Assembly: GCF_000016605.1 (NCBI RefSeq)
Contig: NC_009440.1
Location: 930,001-994,000 of the forward strand
DNA: 64,000 nt
Direction of reading: 5' to 3'
Source of the DNA: Metallosphaera sedula DSM 5348
Lineage (GTDB): Archaea; Thermoproteota; Thermoprotei_A; Sulfolobales; Sulfolobaceae
In this document: in pieces, positions 18,514 to 26,432 of the stretch
Layout: the number at the start of each line of letters is the position of its first letter
Position numbering within the stretch: the first letter of the stretch is position 1
Notes under the pieces: model-generated
The model's input: the letters and a program-made list of their open reading frames with translations, nothing else
What the model was told of the DNA's origin: nothing
The model's database searches: none
Made by a program: the position numbers and the translations under genes

Positions 18514-19539
18514 TTAGTTTATTTGAATGTCTGCGTTAGAAGTTTCAAGGGATACCTGTGTTGCTCCTCCGTTCATAGATCCTGTGAGTATTTGATCGTT
18601 GATATTTTGTACGTTTGTTAGTGGTAAGGTGTAAGAGATGGCACCGTTACTGGTCATGGCAGACACCTCTATGCTTGAGGATGTTGGAGTCGTGAAGTAG
18701 ATATTACCATTGGAAGTAATAAGGGAAATAGATCCGCCGTCTAGAGTGGAGAACTGGGCTTGTATTGCCCCATTAGAGGCAGTCACACTCACAGAGGTTG
18801 GAGAGTTTAACTGAAGAATTACTCCACCATTTGATGTTTCCGCCTCAACACTAGTTGCAGAATTGGATATTATCTCGATGTTACCGTTACTGGTTATGGC
18901 CGTAATACTGGTTACGTAGTTGTTCGAGATGTAGATGTTAGCATTGGATTTCTCAATGACTATCTGCGTCACTGTTGGAGGAACAGTGATCGTGGTGTTC
19001 CCTACTTCGGAGGCGGAACCCTGAATTACGGCTTCGCTCCCACTATAGGAGGTAGATAATTGCACGTTTGAATTCACCTGGAATTGACCAGACACGATTG
19101 AGATAGATCCGCACACATCAAGGACTTCCACCGCGGTAATTGTGGAAGAGGTCGATGAGCCTGAACTACCGGAGCTGGAGGAGGTTGTACTTCCAGACGA
19201 GGATCCGCCTGTAGATGATGAGGACTGTGTGCCTTGTGTCGATGTACCAGTGGAAGTACTCTGTTGACCCCCCTGATTGGTAGATGTGCTTCCAGAGGAT
19301 CCACCGTTACTTGACGTACTTGTAGATGGAGGAGATGTGGTTGTAGATGGAGGAGTAGATGAAGGTTGTTGAATGGAGTGAGATGCCGGGGAGAACAAGT
19401 ATAATCCTGTTACTGCAACAACTCCAATTACAATTATGGCCGTGACAAGAACAATGGTCGAGGAAGCACCTATAGATCTTATCTTCCTTCTCCTAACTCC
19501 CAAAGATTTAATATTTAGAGTAGAAGTTCCTTTTTTCAT
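18514..19539 (-). CDS. Membrane-anchored surface protein with DUF4097-like beta-ladder
   Basis: 341 residues: a short basic cytosolic N terminus with RRRKIR, one membrane helix (IVLVTAIIVIGVVAVTGLYL), then about 80 residues of almost pure Ser/Thr/Gly/Pro linker, then a repetitive beta domain. The domain has TSNGNI, TSNGGV, ASNGAI, TSNGNI, TSNGAI and TSNADI at intervals of roughly 20-25 residues, the pattern of a DUF4097/adhesin-type right-handed beta-helix. It is likely displayed outside the cell on a glycosylated stalk. Base composition is A+T-rich, like its upstream neighbour at 19822. Function unknown. Confidence 0.78.
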   Translation of the reverse strand: MKKGTSTLNIKSLGVRRRKIRSIGASSTIVLVTAIIVIGVVAVTGLYLFSPASHSIQQPSSTPPSTTTSPPSTSTSSNGGSSGSTSTNQGGQQSTSTGTSTQGTQSSSSTGGSSSGSTTSSSSGSSGSSTSSTITAVEVLDVCGSISIVSGQFQVNSNVQLSTSYSGSEAVIQGSASEVGNTTITVPPTVTQIVIEKSNANIYISNNYVTSITAITSNGNIEIISNSATSVEAETSNGGVILQLNSPTSVSVTASNGAIQAQFSTLDGGSISLITSNGNIYFTTPTSSSIEVSAMTSNGAISYTLPLTNVQNINDQILTGSMNGGATQVSLETSNADIQIN

Positions 19540-19821
19540 TGGATAGTAATTGCATAATTGGTTAATATGTTTACCTTCATATTTGCTTCAATATCCTAAA
19601 TGGATAGGTAAAAAGATAGAGATATCTTATGATATTGTGTTTTACTTGAATAGTCAATATATTCTCAGTATTATTAAATCATTTTTAGAGTTTTACGACA
19701 GATCAGACTTTCCATAATTACTTTGGCCAATCACTTGTATATGTTCTCCCATGCGAGAACACAGAAACTAGCATTACTAAATAAAGGGGAATACTTGTAT
19801 TTTAATCAATAAAATTAAAAA

Positions 19822-20352
19822 TTAATAAGTATAAGTTATGGTCACAGTTTCTGAAGCTCCATTTATTAGATTGTTATTACCAATCTCTATATTTATGTTG
19901 CCCGGTAATACTGGAAATACTACAGTCCCACTTGTACCTACGTTATATGTCTGGCTTGTTATTGTTTGTCCATTATTAGTGGATTCTACTATTGTAACAG
20001 TTGTTTTGCTTGTGGTTGAAGACAATACATTAACAGTTACGTAACCAGCATAATTTGAAGTGAATGAAATTGTGCTATATTGACCAGCAGGTTGATTTAC
20101 AGAATAATCATTTGCAATTGTATTTGTATCTTGTAAGTTAACGATTGATTGCAGTTGTTGATTTTGGTTAGTGAGGCTATTTACCTCATTTTGCAGTGTT
20201 GTTATTTCATTTAAAAGCGCCGTTACATTTGAGTTGCTTGTGGTCACAGGGATTGAAGTATTAATTGTTCCCATACCGAAATAAAAGAACAAAGATACTA
20301 TTGCTATAATTCCCAGAATAATTACAACTCCTACTATTGCTAATTTCTTCAT
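19822..20352 (-). CDS. Membrane-anchored coiled-coil plus beta-domain surface protein
   Basis: 176 residues: an N-terminal signal/anchor (LAIVGVVIILGIIAIVSLFFYF), a coiled-coil segment around residues 45-70 (LLNEITTLQNEVNSLTNQN) and a C-terminal beta-sandwich-like region rich in Thr, Asn and Val ending ASETVTITYTY. There are several N-x-S/T sequons. It probably forms an oligomeric surface structure; it could be a minor pilin-like or S-layer-associated protein but lacks a recognisable class III signal peptide. It has the same anchor-outside topology and A+T-rich composition as the next gene. Confidence 0.72.
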   Translation of the reverse strand: MKKLAIVGVVIILGIIAIVSLFFYFGMGTINTSIPVTTSNSNVTALLNEITTLQNEVNSLTNQNQQLQSIVNLQDTNTIANDYSVNQPAGQYSTISFTSNYAGYVTVNVLSSTTSKTTVTIVESTNNGQTITSQTYNVGTSGTVVFPVLPGNINIEIGNNNLINGASETVTITYTY

Positions 20353-20449
20353 ATGAGCGTAAAGTGAGATGAAGCCACTATATAAAGCTTATTTATCGTC
20401 AATAATATGTATCCAGCAATATCGCTAAATTAGACAAAATAATATTTAA

Positions 20450-20645
20450 GGGTCAGGATGGGTCTATCACACGAGTAAACGTGAAGATTCCTCTTCCTGT
20501 CCTGACCCGTATTATGATTTACTTTCTTGAACTTAATAACCTTAAGTCCAGGTTCTGGTCGCTAGAGAAGTTGGAAGCCCTAGCAGGCTATTTCCTCGGG
20601 CTCTCGCCCGGGAGATTTAAGGTCCCTAGCACAGTGACATCATGA
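20450..20645 (+). mobile_element. Insertion-sequence remnant A (transposase N terminus)
   Basis: A frame from GTG 20481 to the stop at 20643-20645 encodes 54 residues including RIMIYFLELNNLKSRFW, then LEKLEALAGYFLG and RFKVPSTVTS, which reads like the N terminus of a Sulfolobales insertion-sequence transposase. It ends abruptly where the IS1-like remnant begins. GGGTCAGGA (20450-20458) recurs inverted at 20500-20508. I infer that a second element inserted into or fused with the first. The family is not identified. Confidence 0.45.
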
Positions 20646-21352
20646 AGTTACAAATTTTGGGATTAGGTCGCGTTCCCACAGGAAGAGCCCCACCGAGTAC
20701 CTCATCATCTCAAGGCTCCTATTCACAGCCTTCGTAGCTCTCTTAAACCTCACGAGCCTATCGCGAAGCAATAAGTGAAGGGACTCGTTGGGGTTCATAG
20801 GTGACACGACGGTGTGTTTCGGCAAGAGGAAGTATGCGTTGTTGTCACTTACCCAAGTCCCCTTTTAAGGTAGATATCTAAGTTCTTGAAAGGTCTCTCC
20901 CCTGTCGCCCACGGAGAAGGCAACGTACATGCTCTTGCTTGAGATCAGGAAAGTGAAGACCCACACGTAGAATGCCTTCGCGTTCCTCTTCACGTAAGTC
21001 CACATCTCATCAACTACACGCCCTCCCCCGCGACCTTCTTCGCGCCACACAGGTCGATGAGCTTCGCGTACCTCTTCCCACCGTACCTCTTGATCTACGT
21101 GAAGACCGTCCCAAGGGGCACCTGGAGTACCCTGGAGATCGCCCTCATGCCCATCCCAACCGCGTACATCTTGAGCGTCCTTTCCCTCACGCTCTTGTCA
21201 TAACGATGCGTAGCTCCATCCACCAACTGTCTCCCGCAGTTCCTGCAATACTCCTGCTTCCCCCTAGACTTACCCTTCTTAACCACGTGGTTCCTACCGC
21301 AGGAAGGGCAAGATATCTCCCTGTAAACAGGTTTTCTCCCCCTTTTGCCAAT
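20640..21352 (-). pseudogene. IS1-like transposase pseudogene
   Basis: Degraded transposase readable across several frames. It begins GKRGRKPVYREISCPSCG, with a zinc-ribbon (CPSCG and CRNCG, 19 residues apart), then a helix-turn-helix like MRAISRVLQVPLGTVF, followed by a TAG where WIKRYGGKRYAKLI would continue. A frameshift near 21015-21040 leads to VVDEMWTYVKRNAKAFYVW, then a TAA after ELRYLP, then MNPNESLHLLLRDRLVRFKR to the C terminus. Organisation and motifs match IS1-family/archaeal IS1-like transposases. At least two nonsense codons and one frameshift make it inactive. No intact ATG remains; the frame opens at an ATT. Confidence 0.8.
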
Positions 21353-21448
21353 AGTATTACCTTATTATACAAATATTCATACCTATCTGATGGCACTATG
21401 GTACCGTCTTACAAAAACTAATTATCGGATGGTGTTGATATAAGTTGG

Positions 21449-21640
21449 ATGTCCCAACCTAAACCTGTTGATCGTTCGACTATGGTCCTAATTACACAAA
21501 CGATAGTTATTGTGCTCATGATCATATCGACTGCCGTTCAACCCAGTCTACAGAATAATCAGAATTGGCTGGATATTCTTTATCTTCTGGTGGGGAGTAC
21601 ATTAACTCACGGAGGATCAAAAATCTCACGTGGTCAGTGA
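21449..21640 (+). CDS. Possible small single-pass membrane protein
   Basis: 63 codons from ATG: polar start MSQPKPVDRST, one strong hydrophobic helix (MVLITQTIVIVLMIISTAV), then a short polar/hydrophobic tail. The start resembles that of the protein at 22578 (MSQPGPDR). It sits inside the insertion-sequence/kinase decay zone, so it may be a fragment of a larger membrane protein. No family recognised. Confidence 0.4.
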   Translation: MSQPKPVDRSTMVLITQTIVIVLMIISTAVQPSLQNNQNWLDILYLLVGSTLTHGGSKISRGQ

Positions 21641-21842
21641 ACATGAAGACTAGTGCCTGAAGGGAATAGTTTTAGTTTCTTTTCGTCATTACACCTTAGT
21701 TAAGGCTTAAATACTTACAATGAACAGAATATTATGTCTTATTATTCTTACTTTTCATTTGCTTTCATAAAATTTTGTATTCTTTCTTATATGCTCACAT
21801 GGATATGCTACACATTACGTGAAAATAGTAATAAAATTGTAA

Positions 21843-22385
21843 ATTCTGAGGGAGATCGCGAAGGCTTTGGCCTTCCTCCACTCACGCGGATACGTCCACC
21901 TAGACGTTAAGCCCCAAAACATTTTCCTAAGGAGTGATCCAGGTAGAACTGGGGAGGAGGTGTACAGGGGATTGCAGGGAAACCTTAAGCTTGGCGACCT
22001 AAGAACCACGGTGAGAGCAGGTGAGAGGGTAACCCAGGCCACCCCAGCCTATTGCCCTCCAGAGCAGGTTGAGGCTATCATCAAGGGTTCGGGGACTAGA
22101 CCGGAGATGGACGTTTTTGCGCTGGGAATGACCGGGTATAGGTTACTCACCCTAAGGGACGACAACCCGGCCACGCCTTACCTGGACGAGGCCTTCAACC
22201 ACATTCCACGCGACCCGGAAAAGGCCCTCGAGCTCGTGAGAAGGGCCAGAGAAAGCCTGGAGAGGTGGACCCCAGTCATGGAGGGTCCACGGGAGCTCAG
22301 GGACATCATTGTGAGGATGATCTCAACTCAACCCGAGAGGAGGCCTAAGGCCCACGAGGTCGCAATCGCCTTGAGGGAGAAGTAG
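21843..22385 (+). pseudogene. Truncated Ser/Thr protein kinase (C lobe only)
   Basis: The frame is open from just after a TAA at 21840 and begins ILREIAKALAFLHSRGYVHL. This is the eukaryote-like kinase alphaE helix and catalytic loop HLDVKPQNIFL (HLD in place of HRD), followed by KLGDLRT at the DFG position, an APE-like region TPAYCPPEQ, DVFALGMTGYRLL and the closing RRPKAHEV. The glycine loop, the ATP-anchoring lysine and helix C are missing and cannot be found upstream, where sequence becomes A+T-rich and stop-filled. A TTG at 21867 could start translation, but the product could not be an active kinase. Truncation beside insertion-sequence debris suggests deletion. Confidence 0.8.
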
Positions 22386-22577
22386 AAAGTGATACCTCCA
22401 GTCACCTGTGGGGATGCGTGAAACTGATGGACCGACCCGCATCTCATGCTAAACGTGACGTCCAAGTGGCTCGACTTGTCACGTTCCCTTCGCGACTTCA
22501 ACGGATCAACATAATATTTAAGCTTTATCCATGCTTGGATAAGGTTAATATTTGGAGGTTCCTCAAATTTCAAGGAA

Positions 22578-23255
22578 ATGTCTCAACCAGGTCCAGATCG
22601 AAACCAGCCACCTAACTCCCCCTTTAGGAGTAAAAAGTGGCTTATCATCTTCGGCGTCATGGTGGTGGCTCTCGCGATAGCCTTACCAATAGTTTTAATG
22701 ACCTCATCAACACATGTTCTATCTCCCACCACCTCATCAGTCGACGTCATATCAGCGTCATCTGTCCAAGGTATTTTCGGCGGTTCATGGAGAGTGGCCC
22801 TTAACAACACATGTGACCAGGTCATAGAGCGGATACCAGGCATCACCAATATTACCGCATATCAGAATGGAACTACTGTGACACTATCCTGTCCTCATCT
22901 GCTCCGACTGTTTCATCGGGAGGTCCTAGTGGGAAACGTTAATGGGACGAACGCGACCATAACAATCGAGGAGATGCAGATAATTGAAAGCGTGGGTAAC
23001 GCGTCCAACGTAACAATACAGGGCATTGATATCCCAGGTATTTTCCATGTTCCCCAAGAGCCTCAGATGCCGACAGGGTTCATTCTTAAATTAACTAGAT
23101 ATGATGGATACACAATATTATATGTCACGAGAGTATATTCCAATAACACGAGTACGCTGGTTGAAGCAGTTAAGGGCAACGAGTTCATTAGAATAGAGGT
23201 GAGTGGAGTCAACGCATCTTTACAGCAGGCTGAAGAATTACTAAAGATTATCTAG
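22578..23255 (+). CDS. Membrane-anchored extracytoplasmic protein, function unknown
   Basis: 225 residues: a polar Pro/Asn/Arg-rich N terminus (MSQPGPDRNQPPNSPFR), one membrane helix (WLIIFGVMVVALAIALPIVL) and an outside domain with many N-x-S/T sequons and two cysteines (NNTCDQ, LSCPHL) that could pair. No catalytic motif recognised. It lies downstream of the truncated kinase; in an intact ancestor the two may have been partners, which is only inference. The start is supported by the MSQP similarity to the small protein at 21449. Confidence 0.65.
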   Translation: MSQPGPDRNQPPNSPFRSKKWLIIFGVMVVALAIALPIVLMTSSTHVLSPTTSSVDVISASSVQGIFGGSWRVALNNTCDQVIERIPGITNITAYQNGTTVTLSCPHLLRLFHREVLVGNVNGTNATITIEEMQIIESVGNASNVTIQGIDIPGIFHVPQEPQMPTGFILKLTRYDGYTILYVTRVYSNNTSTLVEAVKGNEFIRIEVSGVNASLQQAEELLKII

Positions 23256-23590
23256 GAAATCGAGCTCTCTTTTTCCTGTTTATTCCTTCAAGTGTCGGTG
23301 TCAGGGAACTGGAAGTAAGAACTTATTTACCTTGTTATCGAGGTAAGGTTTTCTAGAGTCGGTCGTGGGTCTCAGTTTTCTAGAAAGGCCTCTTGGAACT
23401 CTTGGCCTCCAGATCTGGTTTCTTGACTGTTGACGCCACCTCAAGGATACCTGGATCAGTTGATCTGATCTGCGACATTTCTCTACTCCAGAACTATTCC
23501 GTTGTGAGGATGGGGAAACACGGGATTCCCATCAGGAAGTATCCCCTATTCCCGCATCTATTTTTAGGGGAAGAAACTAGACATTAGGAG
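23256..23590. other. Intergenic region with one weak frame
   Basis: An open frame at 23393-23587 (64 codons, ends 3 bases before the methyltransferase ATG) has no recognisable product or promoter. The region otherwise should hold the methyltransferase promoter; a T-run (CTCTTTTTCC, about 23267-23276) may terminate the previous gene. Confidence 0.4.
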
Positions 23591-24193
23591 ATGGACAAAT
23601 CATACTTTGGAACGTATCATCACACCACATTTGAGGAATCCGAAAGAATGAGGGAAACGGCCAAGGAGATGTTTATGGAGGCATTTAAGAGGATACTTGA
23701 TAGTAACGCGGACCTACAGATCATAGATGTAGGTTGCGGTTTAGGTTTCCTCACAATTCTCACCGCCTCTTATTTCCCTAGGGCCACAATAACCTGCGTG
23801 GACGTGTTTACCCAATCATCTCTGAGGGAAAACTCTAGGGATATCCTGGAAAACAATCTCAGGATCGCTCAAGTCCTCGATAGGGTGAAAATCGTTGAGG
23901 CAGACGTAACCGAGATTCTCCCCCCAGGGAAATTCGACCTTGCAGTATCCAATCTGGTGCTCCACAACCTAGGGAGAAAGAGATTCGTCGCTTACAGGAA
24001 TATTCATGACGTGCTTAAACCTGGATCGTACTTCGTAAACGCCGACGGATTCATAAAGAAAAGCCTGTTCGTGGATCCCTTTCGCGATGACATGAAAAGG
24101 ATTTCAGACATATTTCACGTTGATTTTGTGATAAAACCAGAAACTCAAGGTTTATTCTTCAAATACATCTTGGTTGCACTAAAATCTAAATGA
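23591..24193 (+). CDS. Class I SAM-dependent methyltransferase
   Basis: 200 residues with the Rossmann-type motif I IIDVGCGLGFLTIL (about residues 44-57), motif II ITCVDVF, acidic motif KIVEADVTEILP and a post-catalytic FDLAVSNLVLHNLG strand. This is a small-molecule or protein methyltransferase type (Methyltransf_25/31-like). The N terminus FGTYHHTTFEESERM is a helical cap. The substrate is unknown and neighbours give no clue. ATG at 23591. Confidence 0.8.
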   Translation: MDKSYFGTYHHTTFEESERMRETAKEMFMEAFKRILDSNADLQIIDVGCGLGFLTILTASYFPRATITCVDVFTQSSLRENSRDILENNLRIAQVLDRVKIVEADVTEILPPGKFDLAVSNLVLHNLGRKRFVAYRNIHDVLKPGSYFVNADGFIKKSLFVDPFRDDMKRISDIFHVDFVIKPETQGLFFKYILVALKSK

Positions 24194-24818
24194 AATGAAT
24201 AAGTAACGTGAATGGTATTGACACCCCGTGGATGGCGAGAATGGTTGGTAGTCCTCGAGGCTCTTGGTTAACCTCTGGGCTACGCTTCCAGTTCCCTCCA
24301 AGCCCCTCATTAGACGGAAACCTGGAAGGCAGACCTTTACGTTCTCATGAACTCTCCACGTTGAACTCTGTCCGGCTGAGACAGAATTCTCAGGACGCAA
24401 TTAGCAAGTCGCTCAGCTTTAGGTCTCTATTGTTGAGTCCCTAGGGCTTTCAGGACAAATAGGTGACTTCATTCCTGGTCTTGAGACTAGAAGACGTCAT
24501 GGGGCCAGTTGTCGCTCGTCACTTACGGCCTTGAGAATTCTGGTTAGGAGAGGCTCCTCTCCCTCCATAGTCGTTGAAGAGATGCTAGCATGACGGCCTT
24601 CTGTTCAGTCCCTTGAATTCTAGGATTTGTGGACGGATTTGCCGACTACTTTTACGGAAAACTGGTTTTCTATCCTGACCACTTTCAGAACCATGCGTTA
24701 ACTTTCTAGGTCTCAACGTGCCCCGCCTCCCCTCAACTAGCCTAATGTGGTAGGTTCGTTCACGCCACCATTTTCAGGTAACTCTCAGGTTTATTTATAT
24801 TCGCGAGAATTGAGACAT
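24194..24818. other. 625-base region, no supportable gene; possible relic
   Basis: G+C is similar to genes and several frames of 70-80 codons are open, including a minus frame with GLEGTGSVAQRLTKSLEDY, yet none has a recognised family. It may be a decayed gene or insertion element. The right end carries the coiled-coil gene 2 promoter. Confidence 0.4.
24790..24800 (+). promoter_or_regulatory. TATA box for coiled-coil gene 2
   Basis: TTTATTTATAT centred about 24 bases before ATG 24819, matching the TTTATTTAT box of paralogue 1. Confidence 0.6.
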
Positions 24819-25370
24819 ATGAGTGAGATTACCTCCCTCGTGACTGACATAGTCCTAGAGTACGTGAAGGGGATTGTCGAGAAGTCGAAGCAGGGGAAGA
24901 AGATCACGGAACAGGAATATCAAGTTCTCATCGCGTACCTTACTAACAAGAGGATAGATGACCTCCAGGCTCAACTGGATAGGAGAGTTGATAAGCTGGA
25001 GTCCGAGGTGAAGGGATTGAGGGATCTAGTAGAGAGGAAATTCGAGGAATCAAGGTCCTACACAGATAAGAAGACCGAGGAGATAAAGCAATACACCGAC
25101 AGGAGGTTTGAGGAACTCAAGCAATACACCGACAAGAGATTCGATGAGATGAAGCAGTACACGGACTTAAGATTCGAAGAACTCAAGCAATATACCGATA
25201 AGAGATTCGAAGAACTTAAAGAGTACACCGACAAGAGGTTTGATGAGATGGAGAAGAGGTCTGAGTCAAGGTTCGATGAGCTAAACAGAAGAATTGACGA
25301 CTTACGTAAGGACATGAACGCAAGGTTTGACCAATTGATAGCAATCCTTACCAAGAAGGAGAACGGATAG
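24819..25370 (+). CDS. Hendecad-repeat coiled-coil protein (paralogue 2)
   Basis: 183 residues from ATG 24819; an upstream in-frame start at 24747 is rejected because the promoter and the paralogue's N terminus favour 24819. The conserved head has VLEYVKGIVEKSKQG and ends NKRIDDL. The rod is built of 11-residue units (DRRFEELKQYT, DKRFDEMKQYT, DLRFEELKQYT, DKRFEELKEYT) with one 7-residue unit DKRFDEM. The conserved tail is IDDLRKDMNARFDQLIAIL. It differs from 13615-14448 mainly in rod length. The near-identical 33-base units suggest growth and shrinkage by unequal recombination. Cytosolic; function unknown. Confidence 0.85.
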   Translation: MSEITSLVTDIVLEYVKGIVEKSKQGKKITEQEYQVLIAYLTNKRIDDLQAQLDRRVDKLESEVKGLRDLVERKFEESRSYTDKKTEEIKQYTDRRFEELKQYTDKRFDEMKQYTDLRFEELKQYTDKRFEELKEYTDKRFDEMEKRSESRFDELNRRIDDLRKDMNARFDQLIAILTKKENG

Positions 25371-25673
25371 ACTAAAAGTCGTAGATGAAGCCCTTCGACT
25401 TCTTCGGTTGGCTTCACCTATATGGTTCCTACTTTTCGGGGAGCCGTGCCATTAGGAGATGTGGATTGAAGTATACTCTTGTCCTTCCCCACGATTTATC
25501 CTCAAGTACTGAGATAGAGCCAGAAGTTGATTGGACCAACCAGGGACACGATACAAGGTGAACTTCTCATGACCGCCCCTATCGCTCCTCTATAGAACCA
25601 GTAATCTACATACAACTATATACTTTCTGAATTCTCTATACAATACTTGTATAAACTCTGTAACGATCAACTC

Positions 25674-26417
25674 ATGATAAAAATGGGATTTAATGGAATT
25701 GAGGGAGCAATAAACGTTCCGGGAGAAATTCCCTGGGAGATAGTGGTACTTTACTTTCTAGGCGCTCTTCTTTTTGTTGTGTATTACGGGAGGAAGACAG
25801 GAGGTCTCAGGTCCTTCACCACGATCGACCTGGTTTACATAGGGATAGGTGGAGCTTTCTCGGTAGTGTGGGAGTTCTACATTGGTAGTTTCCTGGGAAG
25901 GTTCCTTCCAAGCACGCCGTTCGTGAGTGTAGGTTTCTGGGGTAGGCTTATCATTGTCTTCATCATAGCTGCCCTAGTCAGGAAGGTGGGTGCGGGGATG
26001 TTTACCTTGCTCGTGTATAACCTATTGGGCGACCTTTTCCATTACGGTTTCGGTGGAGAACCCATGTACTTCATTTACGAGTCGCTAACCTATGGACTTT
26101 TCGTGGACATAATGATCGCGGTAACTGGAGGCCACCTCTTTGGGATAGGGAAGGAACTAAGTAATGGAGCAGGCGAGGCTACGGCCACAAGGACCACCAC
26201 GATTCTAGGTGTGATACAGGGCGCGATCCTTGGCTTAACGTGGGCGATTCCCGATCCAGTATTCTACAGCGCCTTCTTTAGCCCCTTCCTCTACGGTTCA
26301 TACGTGAACTGGGCTCACATCCTCTTTAATCTAGGGGCCTTCATGCCTGGGGACATCGTCATGGGTATACTGGCCTCAATCCTGGCCGTGAGGATAGCGA
26401 GGGCAGTGGGTCAGTGA
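25674..26417 (+). CDS. ECF transporter S-component-like membrane protein
   Basis: About 247 residues and six hydrophobic segments, first gene of a tight operon encoding an ECF-type vitamin/precursor importer. A conserved-looking patch TTIDLVYIGIGGAFSVVWEFYIG precedes the membrane core. It resembles YkoE-type S components (thiamine precursor HMP uptake) in size and operon partners, but specificity is not proven. Two starts are possible: TTG 25647 or ATG 25674; I prefer the ATG, about 23 bases after TTGTATAAA. An A+T box at 25614-25622 would suit the TTG. The ATPase gene follows after 15 bases. Confidence 0.72.
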   Translation: MIKMGFNGIEGAINVPGEIPWEIVVLYFLGALLFVVYYGRKTGGLRSFTTIDLVYIGIGGAFSVVWEFYIGSFLGRFLPSTPFVSVGFWGRLIIVFIIAALVRKVGAGMFTLLVYNLLGDLFHYGFGGEPMYFIYESLTYGLFVDIMIAVTGGHLFGIGKELSNGAGEATATRTTTILGVIQGAILGLTWAIPDPVFYSAFFSPFLYGSYVNWAHILFNLGAFMPGDIVMGILASILAVRIARAVGQ

Positions 26418-26432
26418 ACTGGTGGTTCTAGC

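Noticed and set aside
23393-23587. 64-codon frame just before the methyltransferase
   Set aside because: No family resemblance or promoter; the short spacing to the next ATG is the only argument for it.
25371-25646. Thiamine (TPP) riboswitch ahead of the ECF operon
   Set aside because: A CTGAGA word is present near 25519, but the second conserved arm and pairing stems of a THI element are not.
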